NCBI GenBank assembly: GCA_947034885.2
Contig: OX344758.2
Location: 9,798,501 to 9,862,500 of the forward strand
Origin: Thuidium tamariscinum
Lineage: Eukaryota; Streptophyta; Bryopsida; Hypnales; Thuidiaceae
Direction of reading: 5' to 3'
DNA: 64,000 bases
Shown here piece by piece: positions 1-10,529 of the stretch. Position 1 is the stretch's first letter, and each line of letters opens with the position of its first letter. The notes beneath the pieces are model-generated. The model saw nothing but the letters and a program-made list of their open reading frames with translations. It was not told where the DNA came from and searched no databases. The position numbers and the translations under genes are program-made.

Positions 1-386
1 GACTCAATAAATGCACTTACATGTCAGACTTGTCAGACTGTCACTGACTGTACTGCAACTACTACACAACTACTAAATGACTCTGACGTGGATAGCCACG
101 TCAGGCTTGGTCGACTTCCCCACAACTACAAAATCACTACAAAATTAGGTGACATGGAAGGGTCACCAAAAAATTCTACTAAAAAAGGGCAGCAGCCCGA
201 ACTTTTTAGAAAATTTTCTTTAGAACTTCATGTGCCACGTAGATTCTTTCATCCAAGTCTGAAGTCATTGGTGATAATAGGATTAGAGTCATTTAAAGAA
301 TGACTTGTCCACAATGACTCCAAGGCCCTAAGTCACTGTATAGTCATTTTTGTCCTAAATGACTTCAAAACAGTCATTTACTGGAG
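1..386. repeat. AGTCATTT-rich non-coding tract
   Basis: The motif AGTCATTT/AAATGACT and shorter AGTCA/TGACT variants recur in both orientations, most densely at 265-390. The tract abuts the 3' end of the trihelix pseudogene on its right and runs off the window on its left. Similar AGTCATTT clusters occur at 47.79-48.39 kb. Clustered short motifs in both orientations are typical of subterminal regions of DNA transposons, so this could be one end of an element carrying the trihelix gene. That is inference; no terminal repeat is visible. Confidence 0.4.
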
Positions 387-1424
387 TCATATATACCCCC
401 CAATTCTTGTAGTGTACTCCATTTGCTCTTTGAAAAGCCGTAACTGAACATCCATCTTGGTTTTTTCAGTATCTTGTCTAGCATTTGCCATGAGCTTCAT
501 TTGACTTGCCATGACATCTCTAGTGGCCCGTGCTGCTTCCGCTATTAGAGAGTGCCCAAAAACCACCTTTCAATGGACACCAGTACTGTCCAAACGTCGA
601 CCGGACGAGCCAGCAACCGTGTTCGAAGAACTAACGAGATGAGGAACAACACTTGGTGGAAGGCGGTTTTTTGGTACGGCATCTTGCTTAGTGACATGCG
701 ACGGGCGATTGACAATACACGGTGGCGACGTATCCTTGGCTTTTTTTTATGCAGGCACAAGAGAGCGAGTGGAGGCTGTAATGTCATCACTGTTTGCAAG
801 AGCTGTCGCTGTTGTGTAGAGAGGGTCTTTGTCTTCGTCGTCAGTCTCATCATGAAAATGGATGTCTTCATCACCAGGAAGCGGAGTGTAGTTCGTATCG
901 TTGCGTGCCAGAAGATCCCGTGTGTGCGGAGGCTGAATGGATGGCTGTCTTCTGTACCACTCATGTATATTGTCGAAAATTTCCTAAGGGAATGACTTCG
1001 GAAGATTCTCGGCCTTCTTAGCAGCTTTAGATATAGACCAGTATAGAAGTTTGTTAGTTCCGGTTCGACATAAGAAATCTGCAATGGCTTTGTACTGCAC
1101 AAAAAATTGAGTCCATTTGCTCTTGCAAGCTGATCCGTCTCGATGATACTACGACACTCCAATTCTCTTCAAGTCATCACTGATGCCAAGCCATTTTGTA
1201 GCCTCCAGGATTATGGAATGCCGACCATCGATGCAAAGCATCTCCTCAAGAAAGAGCATCTTCTTTGCAACAATGAAGGCGTTGACCTCGTCAAAACTCC
1301 AATTTGGTCCTCTCTCTTTTCTTGGACGCTTGCCAGGATACGCAATACTCGTATTCATTACATCACTATTTTGTCCACTAAGATCAAGTAGGAGATGTGT
1401 AGGCCCTACAACACTCTCTTGCAT
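387..1424 (-). pseudogene. Decayed trihelix (Myb/SANT-like) DNA-binding protein gene
   Basis: One minus-strand reading frame can be followed from a Met at 1424 to a TGA at 387-389. It is interrupted by four in-frame stops: TAG at 1149-1151, TAG at 984-986, TAA at 747-749 and TGA at 570-572. Read through these, it gives a trihelix-type domain. A basic stretch (KRPRKER) leads into GPNWSFDEVNAFIVAKK as helix 1. A third-helix-like KSKWTQFFVQYKAIADF follows, then YWSISKAAKKAENLPKSF. The middle is acidic and Ser/Thr/Pro-rich. The C-terminal ~50 residues are Lys/Gln/Met-rich and probably helical. Trihelix proteins bind DNA as plant transcription factors, and related domains accompany PIF/Harbinger and other transposons. 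No frameshift is needed to follow it, so decay is by nonsense changes only. The family call rests on the spaced tryptophans and flanking motifs. Confidence 0.65.
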
Positions 1425-2895
1425 GACAGAAATGCTTCTTGCAGTGCAGAGTAATGAAATGAGGCCCTTTTAAATATTGACGACTACGGTGTGAGGACCA
1501 TGACAACATAAGAGACATATAAGGGAATCAATTACGGTTGCCAATGAGCACGGCAAAAAACAAAGAATGTGACAAAGCAAACCTCACTTGCCACGAGATC
1601 CTTGATTTGAAATTGCCATTGACAAAGTACACGGACCTGTGCAAAGTCCACTAAAGTTGTAAATAGTATGTGTGACATCAACAAGTAACAAGAAATTGAA
1701 CAGCACTAGTCAAGCACATGTTGCTACGGACCCACAACGAAGACCATGAATACGACAGAAAAGTAGGTACATGAATCTTACGAGCGTTTCCTCAGGAATT
1801 GCATGTAGTAGATTTGCCATAATTCTGGCTACTAAGACGATTCTCCATGATCAATTGTCTGCGCAGATTGTTTCACGCACTTCATTAGTCACCTCTCATC
1901 GACAAAGCGTGGAATTGTGTGAAGACTCCATCCAATTACAACTGAACAAGTCAGAGATGAAGCGTGAAGCACTCGAACCTCTCATGAAAGGAATTGCCAA
2001 CTGTGTACACAAATGTGCTTCCAAGAAAACAATGCATTTGTGCATACGATGACAAGATAGACTGCATATGTAGATTAGATAGCCGTCAATGATTTTGGCA
2101 AAATTCATTTCAGCCGTAGATATGAGGTCCCATCGTGTGCCGCAAGGCAGTTCTACCGCCTCAGACAATTCAGACTACTTCATATTATATGTTTAATTAA
2201 CCGCCTCATGCTAATCTTAGACTGCTAAACCCTTTTAAAAATTGCATATTCATGCATTCTGAAAGTAACTTACGGACTGGGTGACTCAATCATTTAATGA
2301 ATCTATGATCTTTCTTCATAGAAAATTGTTTTGTCGCCACCATGCCGAAGCTCTATTTTTTCATTTGTAGCTGGTATGCCACGTTGGCTCGGTAGGCAGT
2401 TCTGAAGGCGGCTTTTAGCACACTTCTCGAAAATTCAACTGAAATTAGGCTCTAAAACCAGCCTAACGCCAAGTGTGATTCGACATTTCGACCGTAAGTT
2501 ATAACACTATAACAAACCCTATAATTATTTTTCATTCCAAGGATCCAAATTTTTGTCCCTTACCACTAAAAATGATTTGATGTTAGTACTCAAGTCAATC
2601 CTACATTTTGTCATTTGTGACTTTTTTTACTCACCCAATGCTTTGTTGCTATTTTAAAGAATGAAATGCAACAGGTTTGACTTCATAGTAGAAAAATGTA
2701 GCCAACCCATTTCTAATCACTTTCTATTTCCAGTCTATAGGTTGCTCTCTTTCACTAAAATTGTGGCATACTTCCTAGAGCAATTGTAGCTTTTTATAAT
2801 TTGTTGCAAGGCTCCCAATATTGCAACTAGTCATTGGTTGATTTTACAATTAGTTTGTTGTCACAAATAAAAAGGTCTATATCACCGTTATAGAA
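1425..2895. other. Gene-free stretch
   Basis: I see no recognisable gene. A 90-codon minus-strand open frame at 1896-2168 matches no family I know and has no coding hallmarks. It could be an upstream remnant of the element that carried the trihelix pseudogene, but nothing in the sequence shows this. From about 2200 the DNA becomes AT-rich with stops in all frames. Confidence 0.4.
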
Positions 2896-3550
2896 GGTGA
2901 TTGCACGAAAGACCTGTACTATTTGTTGCGTTTTGCAATGGTACTCCTGACCTTTTCTGGAATACTATTTAATTAGAAAAATAATTTTTAAATTTTTAAA
3001 AAAATATGACTTATGTATACACCTTTAAGACAAAGGCACCTACAAAAGGAATTGTATAGGAAAATTTTCTAAGTAGGAGAAAAGTGCCAAACCTCAAGAA
3101 AATATATACCTTCATGTTTTAATTAGGAAAAAATAGTAAAAATAAGTAAATACAAAAAATAAAAATTGTCCATTTGCAAAAACTTTATGGAGATGGTCAT
3201 TCACCAAAGAACCTACCAAAATGATATTTTATATGTTTCAAAATACAAGCAAAATGAAGCTCTCTTTGTAGACCTCCACATGACATAAAATTAAATATTT
3301 TTTTAAATCCTTTTGTGGAAAGCTAGAAGTCTATTAGAAGACCATCTCATCCAAATTTCGTCTCAAAATAATTAAAAAAAGGTATTCCATGGTACTAAAA
3401 ACCTCCAAATTGTCATATGTGAGTATGTGACATTCAATCACTAGTACTATTTTTATATTAAACTATTTTTGAAAATTATCAAAAATTCATGTAAGCTGTA
3501 TGATAGTTATGAGTACCTTCTATAAACACATTTGGAACAAAAGACAAGTT
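2896..3550 (+). mobile_element. Remnant of the GGGTSATTGCAAG inverted-repeat family
   Basis: The left end reads GGTGATTGCACGAAAGACC, a diverged version of the terminus seen intact at 32845 and 31247. The following ~200 bp match the interior of the 32845 copy in order: a T-rich stretch, AATTAGAAAAATAA, then CTAAGTAGGAGAAAAGTGC. The right terminus is missing or too diverged to recognise, so the right boundary is approximate. Confidence 0.45.
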
Positions 3551-5285
3551 AGGTAAGACTACCCATCTAGGATGACCAAGCCACACGTTGACAAAATTGA
3601 CAAATCCCTAGAGGCTTCCAACAACCTTCTTACCTATTGTCTTTCTTCCATGGCACCTTGATTGAGCATTCACCTTGCTCATCACATTGAGCCTCCATAT
3701 AATCATTTAGATATTGATAAAGTACTATTATCTACTCTAGAACCTAAGGTAGTGATAGTGTATGCTATTGAATGTTAAGATCATTTCTTCTTAAGAATCT
3801 ATTTCAAAATTATTACATGTTTTTTCTTAATTCCTAAGGAACCAAGAGTCCGTTCAATGTACACAAAAAATCTCATGTAGGACTCTATAAAGTCAATTTT
3901 GGTCAAACATTTTCAAATCTTTAACTCAAAGTTTGAATGTGTTCTATCTAGATGTTCAAAAATATAATTTTCCCTTTTCCAATTGGTTGCTTAGATCCAA
4001 AATTATCTTGTCTAAAACTTTTGCTTAGGAAGGTGAGTCATAGTGGTTTTCAAAATCTCTAAATTCTTTGATATACTATAACTTTACAACAAAATGCAAG
4101 GACATTATGAACTGAAGTATTGAAGTCAATTCATGCTACATTATACTTATAGACAATAGGAAAGCATTATAAGTTAACAAGCAACATGATAAGGAAGTCA
4201 AGTTTTTATTTTCCAATTAAGAGACTTGTATGTAGAGATTGATTGCTTATGAATATTGAATTATAGTAAGTATGTTCAATAAGTTGTGATGAATGGTGAT
4301 TATTGGTGCACATAAGGTAGAATACCCTATAAGGCCATAACCACTTATATTTGCAATCTATTTATCTTGTGTAATGTAATCTATTGATTATTGTCTATAT
4401 TTTTCAAAGAAAGAACTAGTTGAATTGAATGAAATGCAAGTGGAATCACATTAATTTGATAAGATTTACCAAAATTGATATGAACTTTCAAACCAAATAT
4501 ATAAAACAATTAATAGGTGGGGGTCATGATCAACTTAAAGAGGTTCTAATTTCAATGACCTACTACCCTAATCTCATTTGATGAATATTCTAAAGCACAA
4601 GTTGAACACCTTTTCAATTGGCAAAAATTGCTACTTATTCTAACAAGTGTTTATTCACAAGTAAATGCACCTAACCAACATTTATGGAACCACATGCTTA
4701 TCAATCTAAAATCGTTCTTGAATAATTGTAAAGTTGAAGTAATTCTCTAACATTAGCATTCAAGTACTAACCTAAAATATATGACTTAAATAAACTCCTC
4801 AAAAATGGGTAAGAAATTGATAGAGATGGGAATAGCAAGTTGATGATGCAATTGCGTCAGTGGCAGTATTGGATTGGTTGCCTCTACCTACTTCTTTCTT
4901 GCCTTCAACTATCGATCATCTCTCTTGGGTAGGGACACTTTTAGGTAGAGACAAGCCTTGCATTAGAATTCATGTGCCTTCCGAATGAAATGAACTGTCA
5001 ACCCTTGAATGGATCAAGTTACTTTGAACATCACCACCCATTTGACAAAACGTGGTGGTGATTTGGTTGGTAAAATGCCAAGCCATCGACTTTGCAAGCT
5101 AGGTGGAAATTCACGCCCCACCCATAGCTTCTTAAGAGGCCAAGTTTAAGTGAACTAAGAGGTTAAAAGTTTTTTTTTTAAGAGTACTAGAATTGGAGGT
5201 TGTGAAGCTTGTGCAATTTCATCGGAGGAAGTGAAAAGCCACCCAAAGTTGCAGAAAGTCACTTTCTCTTTATCGTAGGTTGTTC
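3551..5285. other. AT-rich gene-free stretch
   Basis: All six frames are broken by frequent stops. I recognise no domain, RNA gene or clear terminal inverted repeat here. Base composition becomes more even after about 4800, leading into the CpG-rich block that follows. Confidence 0.4.
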
Positions 5286-5289
5286 TATA

Positions 5290-5470
5290 GACTACAAATA
5301 GGCCATTCAATCAATTCACGTGTGCAGGCCGATCAAACAAGCTAGTCATCTAAAATGTTCTACAGGCTGCAAACAGACCAAAAGGCAGCTACCAAAATGG
5401 CCCCAATTTGCCAATCAATTCACGTTTGCAAGCCGATCGATCAAACAAGCCAGTCATCCAAATTGCAGGA
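5290..5470 (+). repeat. Direct repeat, two copies about 115 bp apart
   Basis: The segment around 5305-5355 (CAATCAATTCACGTGTGCAG, then GCCGATCAAACAAGC and TAGTCATC) recurs at about 5415-5465 with minor changes (ACGTTTGCAAGCCGATCGATC, then AAACAAGCCAGTCATC). The second copy carries an extra GATC. This is a local tandem duplication. Confidence 0.6.
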
Positions 5471-5639
5471 CAAGTGGAGCAGGTTTTCAGGCCCCAACCA
5501 AGAAGTCATCCCAAATGCAGGTTGGGTGGGAATGCTCTTATTGGTGAACTCGGTGCTCCCCAGCCCAAGAGCTCACGAAAGGATCGATGTAATGCGCACA
5601 TCATGCAGGTTGCATGATATGAGCCGGTCACTGGGACTA

Positions 5640-5910
5640 TCCAGTACCGCAGACATGGCATCCACATGCATGAATCAGGCACTTCAGCTAGCGCACCATG
5701 CGGCGGGAGCCAAATTCACTCTTCAATTCATGGCCTTTCGTTTGCCCCGAAAGTTTCAAAGTTTCCACGTCTAAATCACTCGAACATCATACCAGTCCTA
5801 CTCAGACAGTACCGCAGATCGACACCGCCGTGCCGGCCACCCACGTACATGAAGCAGGCACTTCGATTCAGCACCATATATGCGGCGGGAGTCAAATATA
5901 TTCACACTTA
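5640..5910 (+). repeat. Direct repeat, two copies about 170 bp apart
   Basis: Copy 1 starts near 5640 and copy 2 near 5808. Both carry, in the same order, CAGTACCGCAGA, an ATGAA-CAGGCACTTC block, GCACCAT and GCGGCGGGAG followed by (T/C)CAAAT. The order and spacing of shared blocks show tandem duplication followed by divergence. Confidence 0.6.
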
Positions 5911-5929
5911 CGTTTACTCCGATCCAAGC

Positions 5930-6190
5930 TTCTTTGTTTCATCGTCAAAATGACTCGCCTCCACATCGATGCCGAGTCAAATTCACTCGCTCTCACTTCA
6001 GCGCCTCTCGCTGTACGTACGTTTGTTTCATCGTCATGCCACAATCGATCACTCGCACAATGCAACATCGATCGATGCCGAGTCAACTTCCATAAATTCG
6101 CTCTTCAGTTTACTCGAAGCTAGCTTACTAGCTTGTTTCACCGTCAAAGTGACTCGCACGAGATCGATGCCGATCGAGTCCAAATCACTC
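5930..6190 (+). repeat. Three degenerate direct repeats
   Basis: The string TTGTTTCA(T/C)CGTCA followed by ACTCGC, ATCGATGCCGA and GAGTC recurs at about 5935, 6024 and 6136, that is, every ~90-110 bp. Each copy contains the CpG-containing core ATCGATGCC. Confidence 0.55.
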
Positions 6191-6519
6191 GACCTCCGGA
6201 GCCTTTCGATTGTTGGCCCCATGCCAGACTAGCTCAATTAAAGCTAGCTACTCAAAGTTAATTAAGGTTCAACGTCTAATCACCCGCACATACATCGCCG
6301 GCCATATACTGTATACCAGCCCGGTACGGTCTCCACGTACCCAAATCTTGCGAACATCAATATATATGCAGAGTAAAGCAAACATTGCCCGTCGATCCGC
6401 GCGCTGACCAAGCTAGCTAGGCGCGCACAGCATGTGTGAGTCAGAAGTGCCTGGAAGTGTACGTGCCGATGGACACCGTAACTGTCCCGTGGTGCTTTGC
6501 TGTGGTGCTGTCACTGCTG

Positions 6520-7452
6520 TGTAAGGTAGGTACACCCAAAATGGCACCTGTTCTTAACCCCTAACTGCCCAAGGCACCAGAATCTGGTGTTCGCAAAATT
6601 TTGAAGTTAAATCAAACCTAACCAATTTTCTATTTTTAGTAGTTTGTGTTTTTGGAAAGTTCTTCTAGAAGTCTAGTTTTAGTGTCAAAAATCTGATCTG
6701 GAAAATAAATGATAGTAATTTTTCTATACAAGATTTTGTACAAGGGTACCCCTTGCAATCTTGACTTTGTGTAGTGTTGAGAGCTCTTGAAAATGAGCCT
6801 CAAATACACTAAATCTTGAAGAAAAAATCACATTCAAAATTCATTTAAAAAAAATTGTAGAATAGATTTTGAGGAGCCGTAAATTGATTGGAGTTGTGCA
6901 TGTTAGGCCCTTTCACCTCATATTTTTTTGGTCACCAACTTTTTAGATCTAACTTGCAAAAAGAGGATAAAAATACTTTACATCACTTTTGTAGTTTTAA
7001 CACCCTCATGGTCAAACATTATAATCTTTCACTCCACAAGTGTTATTGTTGTGTTTTCTTTTCCTATGTAATCTCTAACATGTCTAGTTTGAATTTGTAT
7101 GGTTACAATTCAAAAAAGATTGATACAATTTATTAATATGGTGGCATTTTGTTCAACTTAGAGCAAATTCTAAGAAGCTAGAAACAGGCCTTGGGCAGTT
7201 AGGGGTTAAAGCACCCTGTACAACGTGCATACATTTTCAAAATCAGTCATGTACCCACATTGTAGATGGCGCTTTCAGATATACACTTTGACTGTTAATA
7301 ACTTTTGCATACGGTATCTAAATCCACTATTCTTTGGTGCGTTGAAACATGCTTTCACTCACCAACAAGACTATAAAAAAATTTGAACAACATAATAATA
7401 GGAACTAGGCTCAGTATGAAAAACTGGCGCTTTTGGATGTACCTACCTTATA
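6520..7452. mobile_element. MITE-like inverted-repeat element, interrupted by a TTAA element
   Basis: The left end reads TAAGGTAGGTACACCCAAAA. The reverse complement of the right end reads TAAGGTAGGTACATCCAAAA, 19 of 20 identical, and both continue to a GC. TA sits at both outer edges, so a TA target duplication (Tc1/mariner-like) is possible. Removing the nested TTAA element (6554-7209) leaves about 280 bp of non-coding DNA, typical of a MITE. Confidence 0.7.
6558..7205. mobile_element. TTAA-flanked CCCCT-ended element, subtype A (complete)
   Basis: TTAA at 6554-6557 and at 7206-7209 flanks a 648-bp element. Its ends read CCCCTAACTGCCCAAGGC on the left and the exact inverted complement on the right (18 bp). 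It sits inside the 6520-7452 element, so it is a real insertion. TTAA duplication plus CCC-starting ends is the pattern of the piggyBac superfamily. There is no transposase frame. Superfamily assignment is inference from ends and target site. Confidence 0.75.
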
Positions 7453-7459
7453 GTAGAAA

Positions 7460-8351
7460 CTCCCTAACTCAATAAGATCGGGACTGATCTAACACATTAG
7501 ATAAGACAGGAAACCGCATTAAGGAGGGCATGATCTTCATGAGTGGTTCATATTGTTAACCCTTAAATGCTGGACCTATACCTACAGTTTTCAGCCCTTG
7601 TGTCCAACACTTTGTTTGCTCCCATTTCGGGACTATATTTGTATTAAAAAAAATTATATTTATTTTTCAGAGATAAAGCTACATGTTTTCTGTACTTCCC
7701 AAAAAATCTAGATTTTTTTGAGGAAAATTGATTTTTCAGAGAATTTTTGAAGAAAAAGTGAAGAAAAATCATGTCAAATAGAAAATTATCTCAAAAAAAT
7801 TTGAGAATTTCACCATGTGTGGAAATTTCAATGGCAAACATCATGGTATAAACTCAGTTTCTGTGTCATTCTATAATTACAATCCAGAAGACTTTGAAAG
7901 TACATATAAAGTTCAAATTGCAATAAAATATTCAAATTATGTTGTTTTTTTCAAAATTCCAATTGGAAAAGAAACTAGAATAAATTACCTTCATTTTGTT
8001 AGTTGGGCTCAAACTCCAAAAATATCATTTTTTGGGAGAAATTTGAGATTTAGAGCAAGGAACAAATTTTCCCAAAATACATTGAAAATAGCATATTTTG
8101 TGATCCGGTTTTTTTCTATAATTTCTAATTCATGTGAAGAGAAACACTCACATGACTACAAAATGAATTAGGTACTCTTCATAATCCTCTATGAAAGGTC
8201 AAGCAACAAGAAATGGATGAAAAATTGCTAGCAATCTCCCTGTATATTGTTGCAAATTCGTCCAAACACCATGAAATGGCGTCGCCAACGCTTCAGGGTT
8301 AAGCTCAGACTAACAATTAATACTCTCACAATACTATATTGAGTTAGGGAG
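7460..8351. mobile_element. Short inverted-repeat element, interrupted by a TTAA element
   Basis: CTCCCTAACTCAATA at 7460-7474 is exactly inverted as TATTGAGTTAGGGAG at 8337-8351. Without the nested element (7556-8302) only about 145 bp remain, a minimal MITE. It lies directly beside the right end of the 6520-7452 element. Confidence 0.6.
7560..8298. mobile_element. TTAA-flanked element, subtype B (diverged ends)
   Basis: TTAA lies at 7556-7559 and 8299-8302. The left end CCCTTAAATGCTGG and the inverted right end CCCTGAAGCGTTGG match at 10 of 14 positions. The element is 739 bp and nested in the 7460-8351 element. A 118-codon open frame inside (7815-8171) is Phe/Asn/Lys-rich, matches no family I know, and is probably chance. 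Confidence 0.6.
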
Positions 8352-8808
8352 GACTCATTCCATTGTAGTCAAGTGCCTCTCACAAACCATAAGAAGATTT
8401 TTCTAGGCCTTTGGAAGACTGCAAGTTCTCTAACTATGTGAACTTGCTGAATTCTACTACATAAGGGGTCTAACATGGCCAAGCAATTGTCACATGACAT
8501 TATAATATTTAATTTATTTTTTCAATATTTTTCAATATTTTTTCAATACTTTAATACTTTGATCATTTAATCATTTATGTTGTAATGGTGTAATGTTGTA
8601 ATCTTTTAATCTCTTAATCTTAACTTTTTTTTTTAACCGGCTACTAGTGACTAGTTTATAGCATGAGGAATGGACTTGAAATAGTCTCTTGATGCTGTCA
8701 AAACTTATCTTATGTAATGAACTTATTCATGTTGTAGTAGGTGTTGCATGCACCCATGCATGCACAATGTGAGCATTACGAATTTTTTTATGTGCTCTTG
8801 CAAATAAT
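8352..8808. other. Gene-free AT-rich stretch
   Basis: No open frame of note. It includes a short low-complexity run of TTTTCAATATT repeats at about 8515-8550 and ends at the target site of the hAT-like element. Confidence 0.4.
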
Positions 8809-8816
8809 ATTGGATT
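8809..8816 (+). repeat. Left 8-bp target-site duplication (ATTGGATT)
   Basis: It lies directly before the CAGGG terminus and is identical to 13854-13861. Confidence 0.85.
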
Positions 8817-9831
8817 CAGGGTTGACGAATTGCAACGTTCAGGGCAAAATTACGTCCAAAATCCGGACGTCCGGACGCAGTGGACGTTGTGGACGTAGTC
8901 CTCGACGACCAGCAGATGGCATCCATCACAAGCAGACGCGCGGACAGAACTTCGGACGGGCGGATTGGCGGTCGGGACTGCGGATGGAGCAACGGACGGC
9001 ACCGTCCAATGGGCAAATGGGTGAATGGGTGAACGAGACTATGGGGCTAGACTATGGAACAAGACTATCGGCCTGTCCGCAGTCCCGACCGCCCGTCCAC
9101 CCGTCCGCAAACAGTCGGAACTGCAAACGGGCGGATGCGCAGACGGAGCAGCAAACAGAATTGCGGACAAGGCGATGGGCGGACAGGCGGTCGAGACTGC
9201 GGATGGGCGGTCGGGACTAGGGGGACGGATGAGCGGTCAGAGTGGACGGGCGGACGGCCGACGGACTCGCGGACGGATGTTGATCGAAAGGCGAGACGGC
9301 CCCCGATTGGACAGCCCCGACGAGGCGGACACATCCAAAATTCCCAAATCGAATGGGGCTTTTGTAGCGGAACAGTCGGGCGAACAGCTAGGGCTCGCGG
9401 ACAGACTCCCACCAGACGGCCTTTCTAAGGGGGACGGGTCGGGCAGATGGCCACGAATCTACAATGAGGTGGACGTCCGCACATCGAGGCTGCCATTGGA
9501 GTCCGCCCGCCCACGCGACGCAGGTGCGGACGTGCGGTCCGCCCCTTTGCTCGTTGGAGCTTTCGTAGTTCCGTCTGCCCGTTCGTCCATCGGACGGCGC
9601 CGTCCGCGTGCTGAAGTGTGGGATTCTCTTGTCCGCATGTTTAGGGCTCCTAGCTTAGGATTCTAAGAGCATCTCCTGCAACCTGCTCAAACGCCCCTGC
9701 CAACCAATTTTTGAGCGCCCGAGCAAAAGTTAATCCCCAACAACACTGTAGACCAAGATTTAGAGGTGCAGGGCCTCTCAATTTTGGCTCTACCCCGCCA
9801 GAATTTCCATTTCTACAGGGGACCTTGCCGG

Positions 9832-10264
9832 CAGGGTTGACGAATTGCAACGTCCAGGGCAAAATTACGTCCAAAATCCGGATGTCCGGACGTCCAGACG
9901 TCCGGACGCAGTGGACGTTGTGGACGTAGTCCTCGGCGACCAGCGGACGGCATCCGTCGGAAGCAGACGTGCGGACGGAACTTCGGACGGGCGGATTGGC
10001 AGTCGAGACTGCGGACGGAGCAGCGGACGGCACCGTCCGACAGGCAAATGGGCGAATGGGTGAATGAGAACGAGACTATCCGCACATCCGCCCGTCCGCA
10101 GTCCGACCGACCACCCGTCCACCTTTTGTCTTACTGAAAGGCCGTCCGCATGGCTGTCCGGTCGCCCGTCCGCTGGACGTATGTCAAAAAAAATTCAAAT
10201 GTCAAAAGACGTCCGAGGGGTAGCGTCTACGTCCCATGGACGTCCGGACATCCCGTCATCCCTG
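9832..10264. mobile_element. Nested 433-bp hAT-like MITE of the same family
   Basis: It starts CAGGGTTGACG and ends CGTCATCCCTG, flanked by a perfect 8-bp duplication CTTGCCGG at 9824-9831 and 10265-10272. Its left ~240 bp match the outer element from 8817 with a short insertion of extra GTCCGGACGTCC units. Its right ~145 bp match the outer element's right end (13690-13853). It is therefore a deletion derivative of the same family that later inserted into the larger copy. Confidence 0.85.
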
Positions 10265-10529
10265 CTTGCCGGCCCCGCTTGGACATCGGATTCCGTATTT
10301 CGGCAAGTCAAAGGGCTAAATTAATGAGAAAGTTGCCACCGTGGTAGCCGCAAGCTTTCCCCATGGCCGCCATACCATCTTTAAACTCTCCTTCTAGCGT
10401 CTTTATGGCGGCAACAACACGGGTGATAGGGCAGAAATGACAACTTTGACACAAAAATGTAAGAAATATGACACAATTGAGGAGATTTAATTTTGTCACT
10501 ATTTCTTGTGCATTTCAAAAATCCTAAAA

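Larger units (their letters stand above)
5286..6510. other. CpG-rich island with internal repeats, no recognised gene
   Basis: Compared with the AT-rich DNA on both sides, this ~1.2-kb block is rich in intact CpG, with repeated CGATCGAT, GCTAGC and GTACGTACG words. Several overlapping frames stay open for 60-140 codons, but the peptides look like translated repeats (Ser/His/Arg-rich) and match no family I know. It could be a promoter or first-exon island, or the unmethylated part of an unrecognised element. Three separate direct-repeat sets lie inside it. Confidence 0.4.

Noticed and set aside
545..1162. 205-codon minus-strand open frame
   Set aside because: It is a shadow frame over the trihelix pseudogene, whose recognisable domain lies in a different frame that continues from 1424.
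9025..9666. 213-codon open frame and several overlapping ones in the hAT left arm
   Set aside because: The arm is GC-rich and made of CGGACG repeats, so stops are rare in all frames. Peptides are Arg/Gly/Asp-rich repeats with no domain.
9667..9831. GAGCATCTCC end at 9667 as a further Tourist-like element
   Set aside because: No inverted partner end or 3-bp duplication could be found downstream, so only the single end is noted.
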